A stretch of DNA of 48,448 nucleotides from Variovorax soli NBRC 106424 (GCF_001591385.1 NZ_BCUU01000034.1:1-48448), one strand, 5' to 3'; positions 13,181 to 24,099 are shown, counted from the stretch's first letter. The notes: generated by a model not told the origin, from the sequence alone. Numbers and translations are program-made.

Positions 13181-13822
13181 CTACCAGCGCAGCACCCTGG
13201 GGCCGAGCAGCGCCCCCAGCGCGACGAGGATCAGGATGCCCGCCACATACCAGACCGCCAGGAAGGGCGCGGCCAGCTCCGGGCAGTGCAGCGCATAGAC
13301 GGCAGCGCCCGCGCCGCCCGCCAGAGCACCCACCGCCGCGCCAGCCCACGCCGGCCGGGTGGGCGCCAGCCCCTTCAATGCCACGAACCCGGCCACGAAC
13401 GTCGGCGTCGAGATCATCGCAATGCTCATGGCGCAGGTGCGCCAGGTCTGCCCCATCACCAAGGGCATCCGCTCGCCGGCTGGCTGGAAGAACCAGCTTT
13501 GCAGCGCCATAGTCCAGACGACCAGCACCGGGACCGCGAGCAGCAGCCACGACAGCCCCACGCGCACGCCCGGCCGGGCCAGGCGCTGCGCCATCAGGAA
13601 ACCGCCCCAGGCAATGAAGGCCGGAAACAGGATCTTCACCCAGAGCATGGGCCAGAACATGGCCTGCACCAGGTCACGCCGCGGTCCGTAGCCTGCCAGC
13701 ATGATCGCCACAGCCAGCGGCACGCCGGCGGCCAGGGCCCAGGCCAGCCGGCGCGTGGCGGCGCGCCGGGGGACCGGCTCGATGCCGGTGGCCAGCATGC
13801 CGATGAGGTCGTCGGTCTTCAT
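13181..13822 (-). CDS. NrsF-like anti-sigma factor (DUF1109), integral membrane
   Basis: 213 residues with about six hydrophobic segments, starting near [15 protein letters not shown] and ending near [14 protein letters not shown]. This is the DUF1109/NrsF topology, known from Caulobacter, where NrsF holds the ECF factor SigF at the membrane until metal stress. Its ATG at 13822 overlaps the stop of the sigma-factor gene by ATGA, so the pair is made together. Residues such as [16 protein letters not shown] at the N-terminus fit the cytoplasmic sigma-binding region. The family call is from topology and context; the Cys pair reported as important in some NrsF proteins (here candidates are TCAMS and HCPELA) would sense the metal. 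Confidence 0.85.
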   Translation of the reverse strand: MKTDDLIGMLATGIEPVPRRAATRRLAWALAAGVPLAVAIMLAGYGPRRDLVQAMFWPMLWVKILFPAFIAWGGFLMAQRLARPGVRVGLSWLLLAVPVLVVWTMALQSWFFQPAGERMPLVMGQTWRTCAMSIAMISTPTFVAGFVALKGLAPTRPAWAGAAVGALAGGAGAAVYALHCPELAAPFLAVWYVAGILILVALGALLGPRVLRW

Positions 13823-14367
13823 GCGGCCCCCTTGATCGATGCGGCCAGCGCCTTCAGGCCGCGGTGCACGTTGACCTTGACGGCCGATTCGGACATGCCG
13901 GTGAGGCTGGCTGTCTCGGCCACCGACAGCCCTTCGAGCTTGGTGCGAACGATGGCTTCGCGCTGGCGCTCGGGCAGCGTGGCCAGGAGCGTCTGCAAAT
14001 CGCGCCGGGCCTCGCCGGGGCTGGCTTCGTCGTCGGCAAACAGGTCGTCCGCGTCGTCGATGGAATCGTGCAGCGCCTCGCGCACGGACTTGGCGCGCAG
14101 CAGGTCGATCATCTTGTAGCGCGCAATGGCATGCACCCAGGCCGTCAGCGGCTGATCGCTTTGATAGGTGTGGCGTTGGTTGTGCATGGCAAGAAGGCAT
14201 TCCTGAACAAGGTCTTCGACGTCATCGGGCCATCCGAACAGGCGCCGGGCGAGGAAGGCCCGCAAATGCCTGCTCAACTGGTCCAGGAAGGCGCGATAGG
14301 CCGCCGCGTCTCCGCCCAGCCCCTGCAGGAACAAACCTTTCAGAGCTGCTTCGACATCCGCCACCAT
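13819..14367 (-). CDS. sigF: ECF sigma factor, SigF type
   Basis: A 182-residue ECF sigma factor. Region 2 is seen as [17 protein letters not shown] and [15 protein letters not shown]; region 4 as [23 protein letters not shown] with a helix-turn-helix through NVHRGLKAL. The start is set to the ATG at 14367 ([11 protein letters not shown]). A longer frame starts at 14400, but that upstream ATG lies inside a GTAACC-N16-CGAA promoter match (14391-14416), so it should not be in the message. The next gene is the NrsF-like anti-sigma factor, overlapped by ATGA. The pair lies divergent from the bufferin operon, whose promoter has the same motif. SigF should therefore autoregulate and turn on metal sequestration. 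Confidence 0.85.
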   Translation of the reverse strand: MVADVEAALKGLFLQGLGGDAAAYRAFLDQLSRHLRAFLARRLFGWPDDVEDLVQECLLAMHNQRHTYQSDQPLTAWVHAIARYKMIDLLRAKSVREALHDSIDDADDLFADDEASPGEARRDLQTLLATLPERQREAIVRTKLEGLSVAETASLTGMSESAVKVNVHRGLKALAASIKGAA

Positions 14368-14390
14368 CCGCGCCCGATCACTCTCTTGTG

Positions 14391-14416
14391 TTCGTGACAT
14401 GAAGACTGTTGGTTAC
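14391..14416 (-). promoter_or_regulatory. SigF-type promoter of sigF-nrsF
   Basis: The minus strand reads GTAACC, 16 bases, CGAA, an exact match to the consensus reported for Caulobacter SigF. Transcription would begin around 14383-14386, leaving about 17-20 bases before the proposed ATG at 14367. This supports autoregulation. Confidence 0.7.
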
Positions 14417-14459
14417 AGGACCCAGGAAAAAGAAATCGGGGCCGATTTTGCCGCCTGGT

Positions 14460-14485
14460 GTAACGGGCGGCGAAAACTCCGCGAA
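14460..14485 (+). promoter_or_regulatory. SigF-type promoter of the bufferin operon
   Basis: The plus strand reads GTAACG, 16 bases, CGAA; only the sixth base differs from the promoter on the other strand. It lies about 70 bases before the bufA1 start. The bufA1 ribosome binding site AAGGAG is at 14541-14546. Confidence 0.7.
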
Positions 14486-14553
14486 CTAGACTCGACCGCG
14501 CATCATCGAGTGCGGTCTTGAACCCACCAATCACCCAACCAAGGAGCTTATCC

Positions 14554-14853
14554 ATGAACATGCGTCCCTTTGCGGTCACCGCCCTCAGCCTCAGCGCCCT
14601 CGTGGCCGGCGCCGCCATGGCCCAGGACAAGATGCAAGACAACAAGATGCCGCAGGACAAGGCCGCCATGGAGAAGTGCTACGGCGTCTCCATGGCCGGC
14701 AAGAACGACTGCGCCGCCGGCCCCGGCACCACCTGTGCCGGCACCTCCAAGATGGACTACCAGGGCAACGCCTGGAAGAACGTCCCGGTGGGCACCTGCA
14801 CCACCATCAAGACGCCCAAGGGCATGGGCTCGCTCACGCCCATCAAGTCCTGA
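14554..14853 (+). CDS. bufA1: Bufferin precursor BufA1 (DUF2282)
   Basis: A 99-residue exported precursor. A Sec signal ends at AMA (about residue 23). The mature part has a Met/Lys/Asp-rich start ([18 protein letters not shown]) and four Cys: C42, C53, C61 and C82, within [21 protein letters not shown] and VGTCTT. This matches DUF2282. In the published bufferin family, the MNIO enzyme BufB with BufC turns Cys residues into 5-thiooxazoles and the product binds copper in the periplasm. It is the first gene of bufA1-bufB-bufC-doxX, behind a SigF-like promoter. The same gene set has been described as gold- or copper-induced gig genes in Cupriavidus. The AAGGAG site and ATG at 14554 give a clean start. 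Confidence 0.88.
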   Translation: MNMRPFAVTALSLSALVAGAAMAQDKMQDNKMPQDKAAMEKCYGVSMAGKNDCAAGPGTTCAGTSKMDYQGNAWKNVPVGTCTTIKTPKGMGSLTPIKS

Positions 14854-14884
14854 TCCCGGTCCTGGTACACAAGGCAAGCCTCCC

Positions 14885-15745
14885 ATGACGCAGCCAGTTC
14901 TTCGGGCAGGCCTGGGCCTCAAGCCCGAGCACTTCGAAGCCGCCCTCGCCTGCACGCAGCCGGGCCTGTGGTTCGAGGTGCATCCGGAGAACTACTTCGT
15001 CATGGGCGGGCCGCGCCTTCAGTGGCTGGAGCGCATCCGTGCGGCGCACCCGGTGTCGCTGCACGGTGTTTCGCTCTCGCTGGGCGGCGCCGAGGCGCCC
15101 GACTCCGCGCACCTCGCGCGCCTGGCCGAACTGGCCCGGCGCATCGAGCCCGCGCTGGTTTCGGAGCACCTGGCCTGGTCGCGCTGGCGCGGCCAGTACT
15201 TTCCGGACCTGCTGCCCTTCGTCCGCACCACCGAGGCCCTGCACCACGTCGTGCGCAACATCGACCGCACGCAGCAGGCGCTGGGCCGGCGCATTGCCAT
15301 CGAGAACCCGTCGCACTATCTGCAACTCGATGGCCAGGCGTGGGACGAGATCGAATTTCTGGCCGAGCTGGTCCGCCGCACCGGATGCGGGCTGCTGCTG
15401 GATGTGAACAACGTGCACGTCTCGGCCAACAACCTGGGCTTCGACGCGGTGGCCTACATCGACCGTTTTCCGGCGCCGGCCATCATGGAGATCCACCTGG
15501 CCGGCTACTCGGCCGACCCGACCCTGGGCAAGGCGCTGCTCATCGATTCGCATGACGAAGCGATCTCGCCCGAGGTGTGGGCGCTGTATCGCCGGCTCAT
15601 CGAACGCACCGGCCCGCTGCCGACGCTCATCGAGCGCGACGGCAACCTGCCTGAGTTCGAGGCGCTTCTGGCGGAAGGGAAAGCAGCCTGCGAGGAACTC
15701 TTGCGCGTACAGCCAGCCCGGAAAGATCAAGAGGCAACGGCATGA
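14885..15745 (+). CDS. bufB: MNIO-family multinuclear iron oxidase (DUF692)
   Basis: A 286-residue TIM-barrel enzyme of DUF692. Metal-ligand candidates are in the usual motifs: H60 (VSLHGVSLSLG), H95 (VSEHLAW), E140 (IAIENPSHYL), D173 and H178 (LLDVNNVHVSANNLG), H204 (EIHLAGYS), D221 and H223 (DSHDE). In the family these bind two or three iron ions and install thiooxazole groups on Cys. It starts 31 bp after bufA1, its presumed substrate, and overlaps bufC by ATGA, which fits the known need for both proteins. All expected ligands are present, so the enzyme looks functional. Confidence 0.92.
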   Translation: MTQPVLRAGLGLKPEHFEAALACTQPGLWFEVHPENYFVMGGPRLQWLERIRAAHPVSLHGVSLSLGGAEAPDSAHLARLAELARRIEPALVSEHLAWSRWRGQYFPDLLPFVRTTEALHHVVRNIDRTQQALGRRIAIENPSHYLQLDGQAWDEIEFLAELVRRTGCGLLLDVNNVHVSANNLGFDAVAYIDRFPAPAIMEIHLAGYSADPTLGKALLIDSHDEAISPEVWALYRRLIERTGPLPTLIERDGNLPEFEALLAEGKAACEELLRVQPARKDQEATA

Positions 15746-16518
15746 CAAGCCCCGGCCTCGCACGCTTCCAGGCAGACTTCATTCAGGCCTTGACGGGGCA
15801 CGCCCCATCGGCGCCGGCGCCCTGGTCCGAACAACCCGCCTTCGCGGTGTATCGCAACACCGTCATGAAGGGCTGCATCGACGCGCTGGAGGCCAACTAT
15901 CCCAGCGTGGCCCGACTGGTGGGCCGCGACTGGTTCCGCTCCGCCGCCGCGCTGTTCGTGGCGGCTCATCCGCCGCAGGACAGCTCGCTGTTCAACTACG
16001 GCGAGTCGTTCGCAGATTTCCTGCACGCCTTCGAACCAGCTGCTGAACTCGACTACCTGCCGGGCGTGGCGCGCCTGGACCGCTTCTGGACCGAATCGCA
16101 CATTGCCGCCAACGCGCCAACCCTGAGCGCCGCGCAGCTTGCCCAACTGCCCCCGGAAGCCCTCGGCGCCTGCCGCCTGCAGCCCCACCCGGCGGCGCGC
16201 TGGGCCTGGTTCGACGCGCAGCCCATCTACGCCATCTGGGAGCGCAACCGGTCGAAGGTCGAAGCGCAAGAAGACTTGCCGTGGCATGGCGACGGTGCCC
16301 TGCTCACCCGACCGCACGCCACCGTGCAATGGCTGCCTGCCGGCCGTGCCGACTGCGCATTCCTGGATGCCTGCAAGGCGGGCCTCGCCTTCGGTGAAGC
16401 CGTCGAACAAGCGCAAGTTGCGGACCCGGCGGCCGATCTCATGCCGATGCTGGCGCGCCTGCTTTCTGCCGGCGCCATTCAAGCCCTTTCGAATCCGGAC
16501 ACGGAGGAATCGCCATGA
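15742..16518 (+). CDS. bufC: Bufferin modification partner BufC (DUF2063)
   Basis: 258 residues, with an N-terminal DUF2063 domain (LARFQADFIQAL, FAVYRNTVMKGCIDALEANYP, VGRDWFR) that resembles the RRE-like and helical parts of known MNIO partners. The protein should hold the BufA leader and present the core to BufB. It overlaps the genes before and after it by ATGA at each end, so translation is coupled throughout. No signal peptide is present, consistent with modification in the cytoplasm before export. Confidence 0.88.
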   Translation: MTSPGLARFQADFIQALTGHAPSAPAPWSEQPAFAVYRNTVMKGCIDALEANYPSVARLVGRDWFRSAAALFVAAHPPQDSSLFNYGESFADFLHAFEPAAELDYLPGVARLDRFWTESHIAANAPTLSAAQLAQLPPEALGACRLQPHPAARWAWFDAQPIYAIWERNRSKVEAQEDLPWHGDGALLTRPHATVQWLPAGRADCAFLDACKAGLAFGEAVEQAQVADPAADLMPMLARLLSAGAIQALSNPDTEESP

Positions 16519-17000
16519 ACCACCACACCCAGCCCATGACCGTGCCGCCCGCCGCCGCCAAGGACGGCCTGCGCGCACGCTGGAACACGGCAGCCGCCTG
16601 GCTCGAGCGCATCGTCTCGCACAACCTGCTGGCACTGGCCTGCCGGCTGAGCATCGCAGCCATCTTCTTCTACTCCGGCCGCACCAAGGTCGAGGGCCTC
16701 CTGATGGTGACTGACGGCGCCGTCGAGCTGTTCCGGACCGAATACAAGCTGCCGCTGCTCTCGCCCGAACTGGGCGCGCATCTGGCCGCCTATGCCGAGC
16801 ACCTGTTTCCGCTGCTGCTGGTGCTGGGCCTGTTCACGCGCCTGTCGGCCCTTGCCCTGCTGGGCATGACGCTGGTGATCCAGCTCTTCGTCTACCCCGA
16901 CGCCTGGCCGACGCACCTGTCGTGGGCGGCCATCCTGCTGTACATCGCGGGCCGCGGGGCCGGCGTTCTCTCAATGGACCGCGCACTGGGCATCCGCTGA
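16515..17000 (+). CDS. DoxX-family membrane protein of the bufferin operon
   Basis: 161 residues with four hydrophobic segments (ACRLSIAAIFFYSGRTKV as the family signature, AYAEHLFPLLLVLGLF, LALLGMTLVIQLFV, SWAAILLYIAGRGAGVLS). DoxX/GigT-type proteins often close bufferin operons; they may link the product to quinone or thiol redox balance, but the role is not settled. ATGA overlap with bufC. An 83-bp gap follows before the next operon. Confidence 0.85.
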   Translation: MNHHTQPMTVPPAAAKDGLRARWNTAAAWLERIVSHNLLALACRLSIAAIFFYSGRTKVEGLLMVTDGAVELFRTEYKLPLLSPELGAHLAAYAEHLFPLLLVLGLFTRLSALALLGMTLVIQLFVYPDAWPTHLSWAAILLYIAGRGAGVLSMDRALGIR

Positions 17001-17083
17001 CAGCGGGCAGCCGGCGCGTCCCACGCGGGCGTGCTTGCAAGCGGCGGGGGTGCTCGATACATTGCGGTTTTTGAGGGCCTGCA

Positions 17084-18399
<1,316 letters not shown>

Positions 18400-18403
<4 letters not shown>

Positions 18404-19815
18404 GCCGGGACAACTACGGCCTGGACCCGGACCGCCCCACCCGCAACCGTGCGGTGCAAAGCGCGGACGAATCGGGCCATGTCGACCCGACGCTCGAGTT
18501 CGAGGTCGACACCACCCTGCCCGCCGGCGCCGTGGCCGTGCTGCGAACCACGCAGGCGGTGCGCGAACGCGCGCATGCGCTGCTTGCGCGGGCCCGGCGC
18601 GGCGAGTCGCCATGGTTCAGGATGGGCGACGACGCCAGCGCCCTGGACGAGGCTGCCCGCCTGGTGGCCGAGACCACGCGCGAGCGCTTTCCCTGGAACA
18701 ACATCCCGTACCACAGCCGCTGGCGCCACTTCGAGGCCGGCGGCGTCGACCGGCGTGCCCAGCTCGACAAGCTGCTGGGCCCGTCGGCCACGCCGAACGA
18801 ACGCGCCCGCGCCCAGATCGATCTGGCCGTGGTGAGCGTGCTGCTGGACGCCGGCGCGGGCAGCCAGTGGCATTACGTGGAACCGGCCACCGACCAGCGG
18901 CTGGCACGCTCCGAAGGCCTGGGCGTGGCGAGCTTCCACGCCTTCACTGCCGGCCTTTTCTCCTCCAACCCGAAGCGCCCGCTGCAGGCGGATGCGGCCG
19001 GCCTGCGCAGCCTGGTCACCGACCGGCTGGCCTCGGCCTTCCAGGTGAGCGAGGTCAATCCGCTGCTGGGCCTGAACGGCCGGGCCATGCTGCTGCGGCG
19101 GCTGGGCGAGGCGCTGCAGGAGCAGCCCGAGATCTTCGGTGAGCAGGGCCGGCCCGGTGGTCTTTTCGACGAGCTGGTCGGCCCGTTCGGACCGGCGGCG
19201 CCGCCCACGGCCGAAGTCACGGCGCACGAGATCCTCACCCTGCTGCTGGACACGCTCTCGGGCATCTGGCCCGCGGCCAACAGCATCGACAGCCTGGCGG
19301 CCGACGGCAGCGATTCGCCCGGCCGCATTCCGTCCGGCGACCCGGCCCTGGCGCTGGGCGACTGCTGGCGCCACAGTGCTGTCGAAGGCCCCGGCCTGAC
19401 GCGCGGCTGGATGCCCTTCCACAAGCTCTCGCAATGGCTGACCTATTCGCTGCTCGAGCCCTTCGAGTGGGCTGGGGTGAAGGTGCGCGGGCTGGACGCC
19501 CTCACCGGCCTGCCGGAGTACCGCAACGGCGGGCTGTTCCTAGACACCGGCGTGCTGGTGCCCAGGGACCCGGCCTTCATGGATCGCACATGGAAGGTGG
19601 GCGACGAATTCATCGTCGAATGGCGCGCCCTCACCGTCGCCCTGCTGGATGAACTCGCGCCGCGCGTGCGCACGCAGCTCAATCGCACCGAGGCAGAGCT
19701 ACCCTTGGCCTGCGTGCTGGAAGGCGGCAGCTGGGCCACCGGCCGGGCGCTGGCACAGCGCTTGCGTGACGGTGCGCCACCCATCCAGATCGAAAGCGAC
19801 GGCACAGTCTTCTAG
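18400..19815 (+). CDS. urc4: Urc4/Urg3-family protein (DUF1688)
   Basis: 471 residues matching the fungal Urc4/Urg3 family. Conserved-looking segments are [60 protein letters not shown] and [21 protein letters not shown]. Genetics in yeast requires URC4 for growth on uracil as nitrogen source, but its reaction remains unclear, to my knowledge. Its start overlaps urc1 by ATGA and upp follows 53 bp later. The many conserved His, Trp and Asp residues suggest an enzyme. No signal or membrane segment. Confidence 0.88.
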
Positions 19816-19841
19816 ACTTCGCACCTCCAAATAGCAAATTC

Positions 19842-19860
19842 AGCGACGCCAGACGTCGCT
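19842..19860 (+). other. Short hairpin between urc4 and upp
   Basis: AGCGACG-CCAGA-CGTCGCT forms a 7-bp perfect stem with a 5-base loop, directly ahead of the upp start at 19869. It has no T-run. It could act as an RNA-stability or attenuation element, or hide the upp ribosome binding site; this is inference from position only. Confidence 0.3.
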
Positions 19861-19868
19861 CCTCGACC

Positions 19869-20498
<630 letters not shown>

Positions 20499-20544
20499 CG
20501 CTCGCCCGAGAAGAACGAATCACCAACGACCGAGGAGAAGAAGA

Positions 20545-21561
20545 ATGCAACCGCAGAAACGACGTGACTGGATGGTTCGCTCGGCCGCGCTGGGCGCGGC
20601 GCTCGCCGCGGGCCTGCCCGGCTTGGCGATGGCGCAGCAGGCCAAGCTCAAGGTGGCCGCCGTCTACACCGTGCCCTTCGAGCAGCAATGGGTGGGCCGC
20701 ATCCACAAGGCGCTGAAGGCCGCCGAGGCCCGCGGCGAAATCGAATACAAGGCCACCGAGAACGTGGCCAACGCCGACTACGAGCGCGTGATGCGCGAAT
20801 ACGCCAACGCCGGCAACCAGCTCATCCTGGGCGAGGTGTTCGGCGTGGAGAAGGCGGCGCGCCAGGTGGCCAAGGACTTTCCCAAGACGGCCTTCCTGAT
20901 GGGCTCGTCGCTCAAGCCCCAGGCGCCCAACTTCTCGGTGTTCGACAACTACATCCAGGAGCCCGCCTACCTCACCGGCATGATCGCCGGCGGCATGACC
21001 AAGACCAACAAGATCGGCATGGTGGGCGGCTTTCCCATTCCCGAGGTCAACCGGCTGATGAACGCCTTCATGGCCGGCGCGCGCGAGGTCAATCCCAAGG
21101 TGGAGTTCAGCGTGAGCTTCATCAACAGCTGGTTCGATCCGCCCAAGGCCAAGGAAGCCGCCTTCGCCATGATCGACAAGGGCGCCGACGTGATGTACGC
21201 GGAGCGCTTCGGCGTGTCGGACGCGGCCAAGGAGCGCGGCAAGCTCGCCATCGGCAACGTGATCGACACGCAAGCGCAGTACCCCGACACGGTGGTCGCA
21301 TCGGCCCTGTGGAATATGGAGCCGTCGGTAGACCGCGCCATCAAGCTGGTGAAGGAAGGCAAGTTCACCGCGGAGGACTACGGCCCCTATTCGATGATGA
21401 AGCACAAGGGCTCCGAGCTGGCGCCCTTGGGCACCTTCGAGAAGAAAGTGCCGGCCGACCTGGTGGCGAAGGTCAAGGCCAAGGAGGCCGACATCCGCGC
21501 CGGCAAGTTCACCGTGAAGGTGGACGACGGCCAGCCCAAGTCCTCGGGCAGCGCCAAGTAG
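20545..21561 (+). CDS. BMP-family nucleoside/base-binding protein of an ABC importer
   Basis: 338 residues. The signal region KRRDWMVRSAALGAALAAGLP ends with AMA and has a twin-Arg-like RRDW, so Sec or Tat export is possible. The mature protein is a BMP/Med (BmpA) domain: KVAAVYTVPFEQQWVGRIHKAL, the GMIAGGMTKTNKIGMVGGFP hinge region, and DVMYAERFGVSDAAKERG. This family binds nucleosides or bases in the periplasm. An ATPase and two BPD_transp_2 permeases follow, giving a complete importer. The gene sits between upp and a nucleoside-cleaving enzyme, so pyrimidine or purine nucleosides are the likely cargo. Confidence 0.9.
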   Translation: MQPQKRRDWMVRSAALGAALAAGLPGLAMAQQAKLKVAAVYTVPFEQQWVGRIHKALKAAEARGEIEYKATENVANADYERVMREYANAGNQLILGEVFGVEKAARQVAKDFPKTAFLMGSSLKPQAPNFSVFDNYIQEPAYLTGMIAGGMTKTNKIGMVGGFPIPEVNRLMNAFMAGAREVNPKVEFSVSFINSWFDPPKAKEAAFAMIDKGADVMYAERFGVSDAAKERGKLAIGNVIDTQAQYPDTVVASALWNMEPSVDRAIKLVKEGKFTAEDYGPYSMMKHKGSELAPLGTFEKKVPADLVAKVKAKEADIRAGKFTVKVDDGQPKSSGSAK

Positions 21562-22508
21562 TGCCGGTGCACCGCTTCGCCAGAACCGTGCGCCGCGTGC
21601 TGGCGGCCGTCGCGCTCGCGTGGCTGGCCGGCTGCGCCAGCGTTCCCGGCAGCACACCGGTGCGCCTGGACGACACGCGGCGCATTGCCGTCATCTCCGC
21701 CTTCCAGCCGGAACTCACGCTGCTGCTGTCCCGCGTTCAGGACGCGCGCAAGCACAGCGTCAACGGCGTGGAGTTCACCACCGGCACGCTGCAGGGCCAG
21801 CCGGTGGTGCTGTTCCTGTCGGGCATCAGCATGGTCAATGCGGCCATGAACACGCAGCTGGTGCTCGACCGCTTCAACGTGGGCAGCATCGTCTTCTCGG
21901 GCATTGCCGGCGGCGTGAACCCCGGCCTGCACATCGGCGACGTGACGGTGGCGTCGCAATGGGGCCAGTACCTCGAAGTGCTGATGGCGCGCGAAGCCGC
22001 GCCCGGCCGCTACGCCGCCCCGCCCTGGATGAAGGACGTGCAGCTGCCCAACTACGGCATGCTCTACCCGCGGCCAGTCGAGGTTCGCAAGGCCGGCCAA
22101 TCCGAGCCGGCAAAGCAGTTCTGGTTTGCGGCCGACCCGAAGATGCTGGAGGTGGCGCGCGGCCTGCGCACGGTGGAGCTCGCCAATTGCGGCGGCAACG
22201 GCAAGTGCCTGACGCACAAGCCGCAGCTCGTGGTGGGCGGCAACGGCGTGTCGGGCCAGGCCTTTGTCGACAACAAGGCCTTCCGCGAATACGCGTTCAA
22301 GACCTTCCAGGCCAACGTGCTCGACATGGAAACTGCCGCCACCGCCCAGGTGGCCTACAGCAACGGCGTGCCCTACCTGGCCTTTCGCTCGCTGAGCGAC
22401 CTGGCCGGCGGCGGCGAAGGCGAGAACGAGATGGGCACCTTCATGAACGTGGCCGCCGACAACTCGGCCAAGGTGCTGCTGGCCTTCCTTGCCGCCTGGA
22501 AACCGTGA
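21561..22508 (+). CDS. Lipoprotein nucleoside phosphorylase/nucleosidase-like enzyme
   Basis: 315 residues of the phosphorylase superfamily (MTAN/PNP type). The GTG start at 21561 shares its first base with the TAG stop of the binding protein; a second GTG is at 21567. A lipobox LAGC (Cys at about residue 26) is at the start, so the enzyme should be anchored outside the cytoplasm, unlike ordinary MTAN or PNP. Family segments are FLSGISMVNAAMNTQLVLD, GIAGGVNPGLHIGDVTVAS, NVLDMETAATAQVAYSNG (the ribose/base-binding Met-Glu) and FRSLSDLAGG. It probably splits nucleosides in the periplasm so that free bases can be imported. The particular nucleoside is unknown. Confidence 0.82.
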   Translation: MPVHRFARTVRRVLAAVALAWLAGCASVPGSTPVRLDDTRRIAVISAFQPELTLLLSRVQDARKHSVNGVEFTTGTLQGQPVVLFLSGISMVNAAMNTQLVLDRFNVGSIVFSGIAGGVNPGLHIGDVTVASQWGQYLEVLMAREAAPGRYAAPPWMKDVQLPNYGMLYPRPVEVRKAGQSEPAKQFWFAADPKMLEVARGLRTVELANCGGNGKCLTHKPQLVVGGNGVSGQAFVDNKAFREYAFKTFQANVLDMETAATAQVAYSNGVPYLAFRSLSDLAGGGEGENEMGTFMNVAADNSAKVLLAFLAAWKP

Positions 22509-22530
22509 CGCCGGAGAAAAGGGGCCGCCC

Positions 22531-24099
22531 TTGACCGTCCTGGCGCTGCGCGGCATCAGCAAGCGCTTCGGCTCGCTGCTGGCCAACGACGACATTTCGC
22601 TTTCGCTCGATGCCGGCGAGGTGCTCGCCTTGCTGGGCGAAAACGGCGCGGGCAAGTCGACGCTGATGTCCATCCTGTTCGGCCACTACACGGCCGACGC
22701 GGGCAGCATCGAAGTTTTCGGCCAGCCGCTGGCACCGGGGCAGCCCAAGGCGGCATTGGCGGCGGGCATCGGCATGGTGCACCAGCACTTCACGCTGGCC
22801 GACAACCTCAGCGTGCTCGACAACGTGCTGATGGGCACCGAGCCGCTGTGGCAGCCAATATCGCGCAGGCAGGCCGCGCGCGAACACCTGATGGACGTGG
22901 CCCGGCGCTTCGGCCTCGCGGTAGCGCCGGACGCGCTGATCGGCAGCCTGTCGGTGGGCGAGCGCCAGCGGGTGGAAATTCTCAAGGCGCTGTACCGCGG
23001 CGCGCGCATCCTCATCCTGGACGAGCCCACGGCCGTGCTCACACCCCAGGAAAGCGAAGCCCTGTTCGCCACGCTCGCGCAGATGGTGGCGCAGGGCCTG
23101 TCGATCATCTTCATCAGCCACAAGCTGCCCGAGGTGCTGCGCGTCTCGCACCGCGTGGCCGTGCTGCGCAACGGAAAATTGGTGGCGCAGGCGGCCACGG
23201 CCGAAACGACGCAGGAGCAGCTTGCGCTGTGGATGGTGGGCCATGCGGTGCAGGCGCCGCAGCGCCAGCCCGCCACGCGCATTGGCGATGTCGTGTGCGT
23301 GCTCGAACGCGTCGACACCGCGGCGCCCGGCCAGGCGGATGGGCGCGACGCGCTGCACGACGCCTCGCTGAGCCTGCGCGCCGGCGAGATCGTGGCCATT
23401 GCCGGTGTGTCGGGCAACGGCCAGGTGGCGCTCGCAGAGCTGCTCAGCGGCGTGCGACGCGCCGCGCGCGGCTCGGTGAAGTTCATGGGCCGGAACCTGC
23501 CGGCGGCACCCGCCCGGCTGGTGGCGCGCGGCGTGGCCCGCATTCCAGAAGACCGCCATTCGGTGGGCGTGATCGGCGACCTGCCCGTGTGGGAGAACGT
23601 GGTGTCGGAGCGCCTGCGCAGCGACGCCTTCTCGCGCAAGCTGCTGCCGGGCCTGCGCTGGGTGCGGCGCGCGGCCGCGCGCAAGCAGGCGCAACGGGTG
23701 GAACAGGCCTTCGACGTGCGCGGCGCGGGGCTGGATGCGCCGGCCCGCTCGCTGTCGGGCGGCAACATGCAAAAGCTCATTCTCGGCCGCTCGCTGCTGG
23801 CGCCGAAGACGGCGCGCGAAGACGGGCCCACCGCGCCGCGGCTCATCGTCGCGCACCAGCCGACCTGGGGGCTGGACATCGGCGCGGTGGCCTATGTGCA
23901 GCAGCAGCTCATCGCGGCGCGCGACGCCGGGGCGGCGGTGCTGCTCATCTCCGACGACCTGGACGAAGTGCTGGCGCTGGGCGACCGCGTGGCGGTGATG
24001 CATGGCGGGCACATCGGCGAGCCCAGGCCCGCATGGGCCTGGACGCGCGAGGCCATCGGCCTGGCCATGGCCGGCACAAGCGCAAAGGCCAAGGCATGA
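22531..24099 (+). CDS. Nucleoside ABC importer ATPase (two ABC domains)
   Basis: 522 residues from the TTG at 22531, which follows GGAG and AAAAGGGG purine runs. A longer frame from an ATG at 22489 would overlap the upstream gene and lacks such a site. The first half has an intact Walker A (GENGAGKST), signature (LSVGERQRVEILKAL) and Walker B (ILILDEPTAVLTP). The second half has a degenerate Walker A (GVSGNGQVALAEL), but keeps a signature (SLSGGNMQKLILGRSL). This asymmetry is normal for sugar- and nucleoside-type double ATPases. It overlaps the next permease by ATGA. Confidence 0.93.
   Translation: MTVLALRGISKRFGSLLANDDISLSLDAGEVLALLGENGAGKSTLMSILFGHYTADAGSIEVFGQPLAPGQPKAALAAGIGMVHQHFTLADNLSVLDNVLMGTEPLWQPISRRQAAREHLMDVARRFGLAVAPDALIGSLSVGERQRVEILKALYRGARILILDEPTAVLTPQESEALFATLAQMVAQGLSIIFISHKLPEVLRVSHRVAVLRNGKLVAQAATAETTQEQLALWMVGHAVQAPQRQPATRIGDVVCVLERVDTAAPGQADGRDALHDASLSLRAGEIVAIAGVSGNGQVALAELLSGVRRAARGSVKFMGRNLPAAPARLVARGVARIPEDRHSVGVIGDLPVWENVVSERLRSDAFSRKLLPGLRWVRRAAARKQAQRVEQAFDVRGAGLDAPARSLSGGNMQKLILGRSLLAPKTAREDGPTAPRLIVAHQPTWGLDIGAVAYVQQQLIAARDAGAAVLLISDDLDEVLALGDRVAVMHGGHIGEPRPAWAWTREAIGLAMAGTSAKAKA

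Noticed and set aside
14368..14400. Longer N-terminus for the sigma factor from the ATG at 14400
   Set aside because: That ATG lies inside an exact SigF-type promoter, so it should be upstream of the transcript start.
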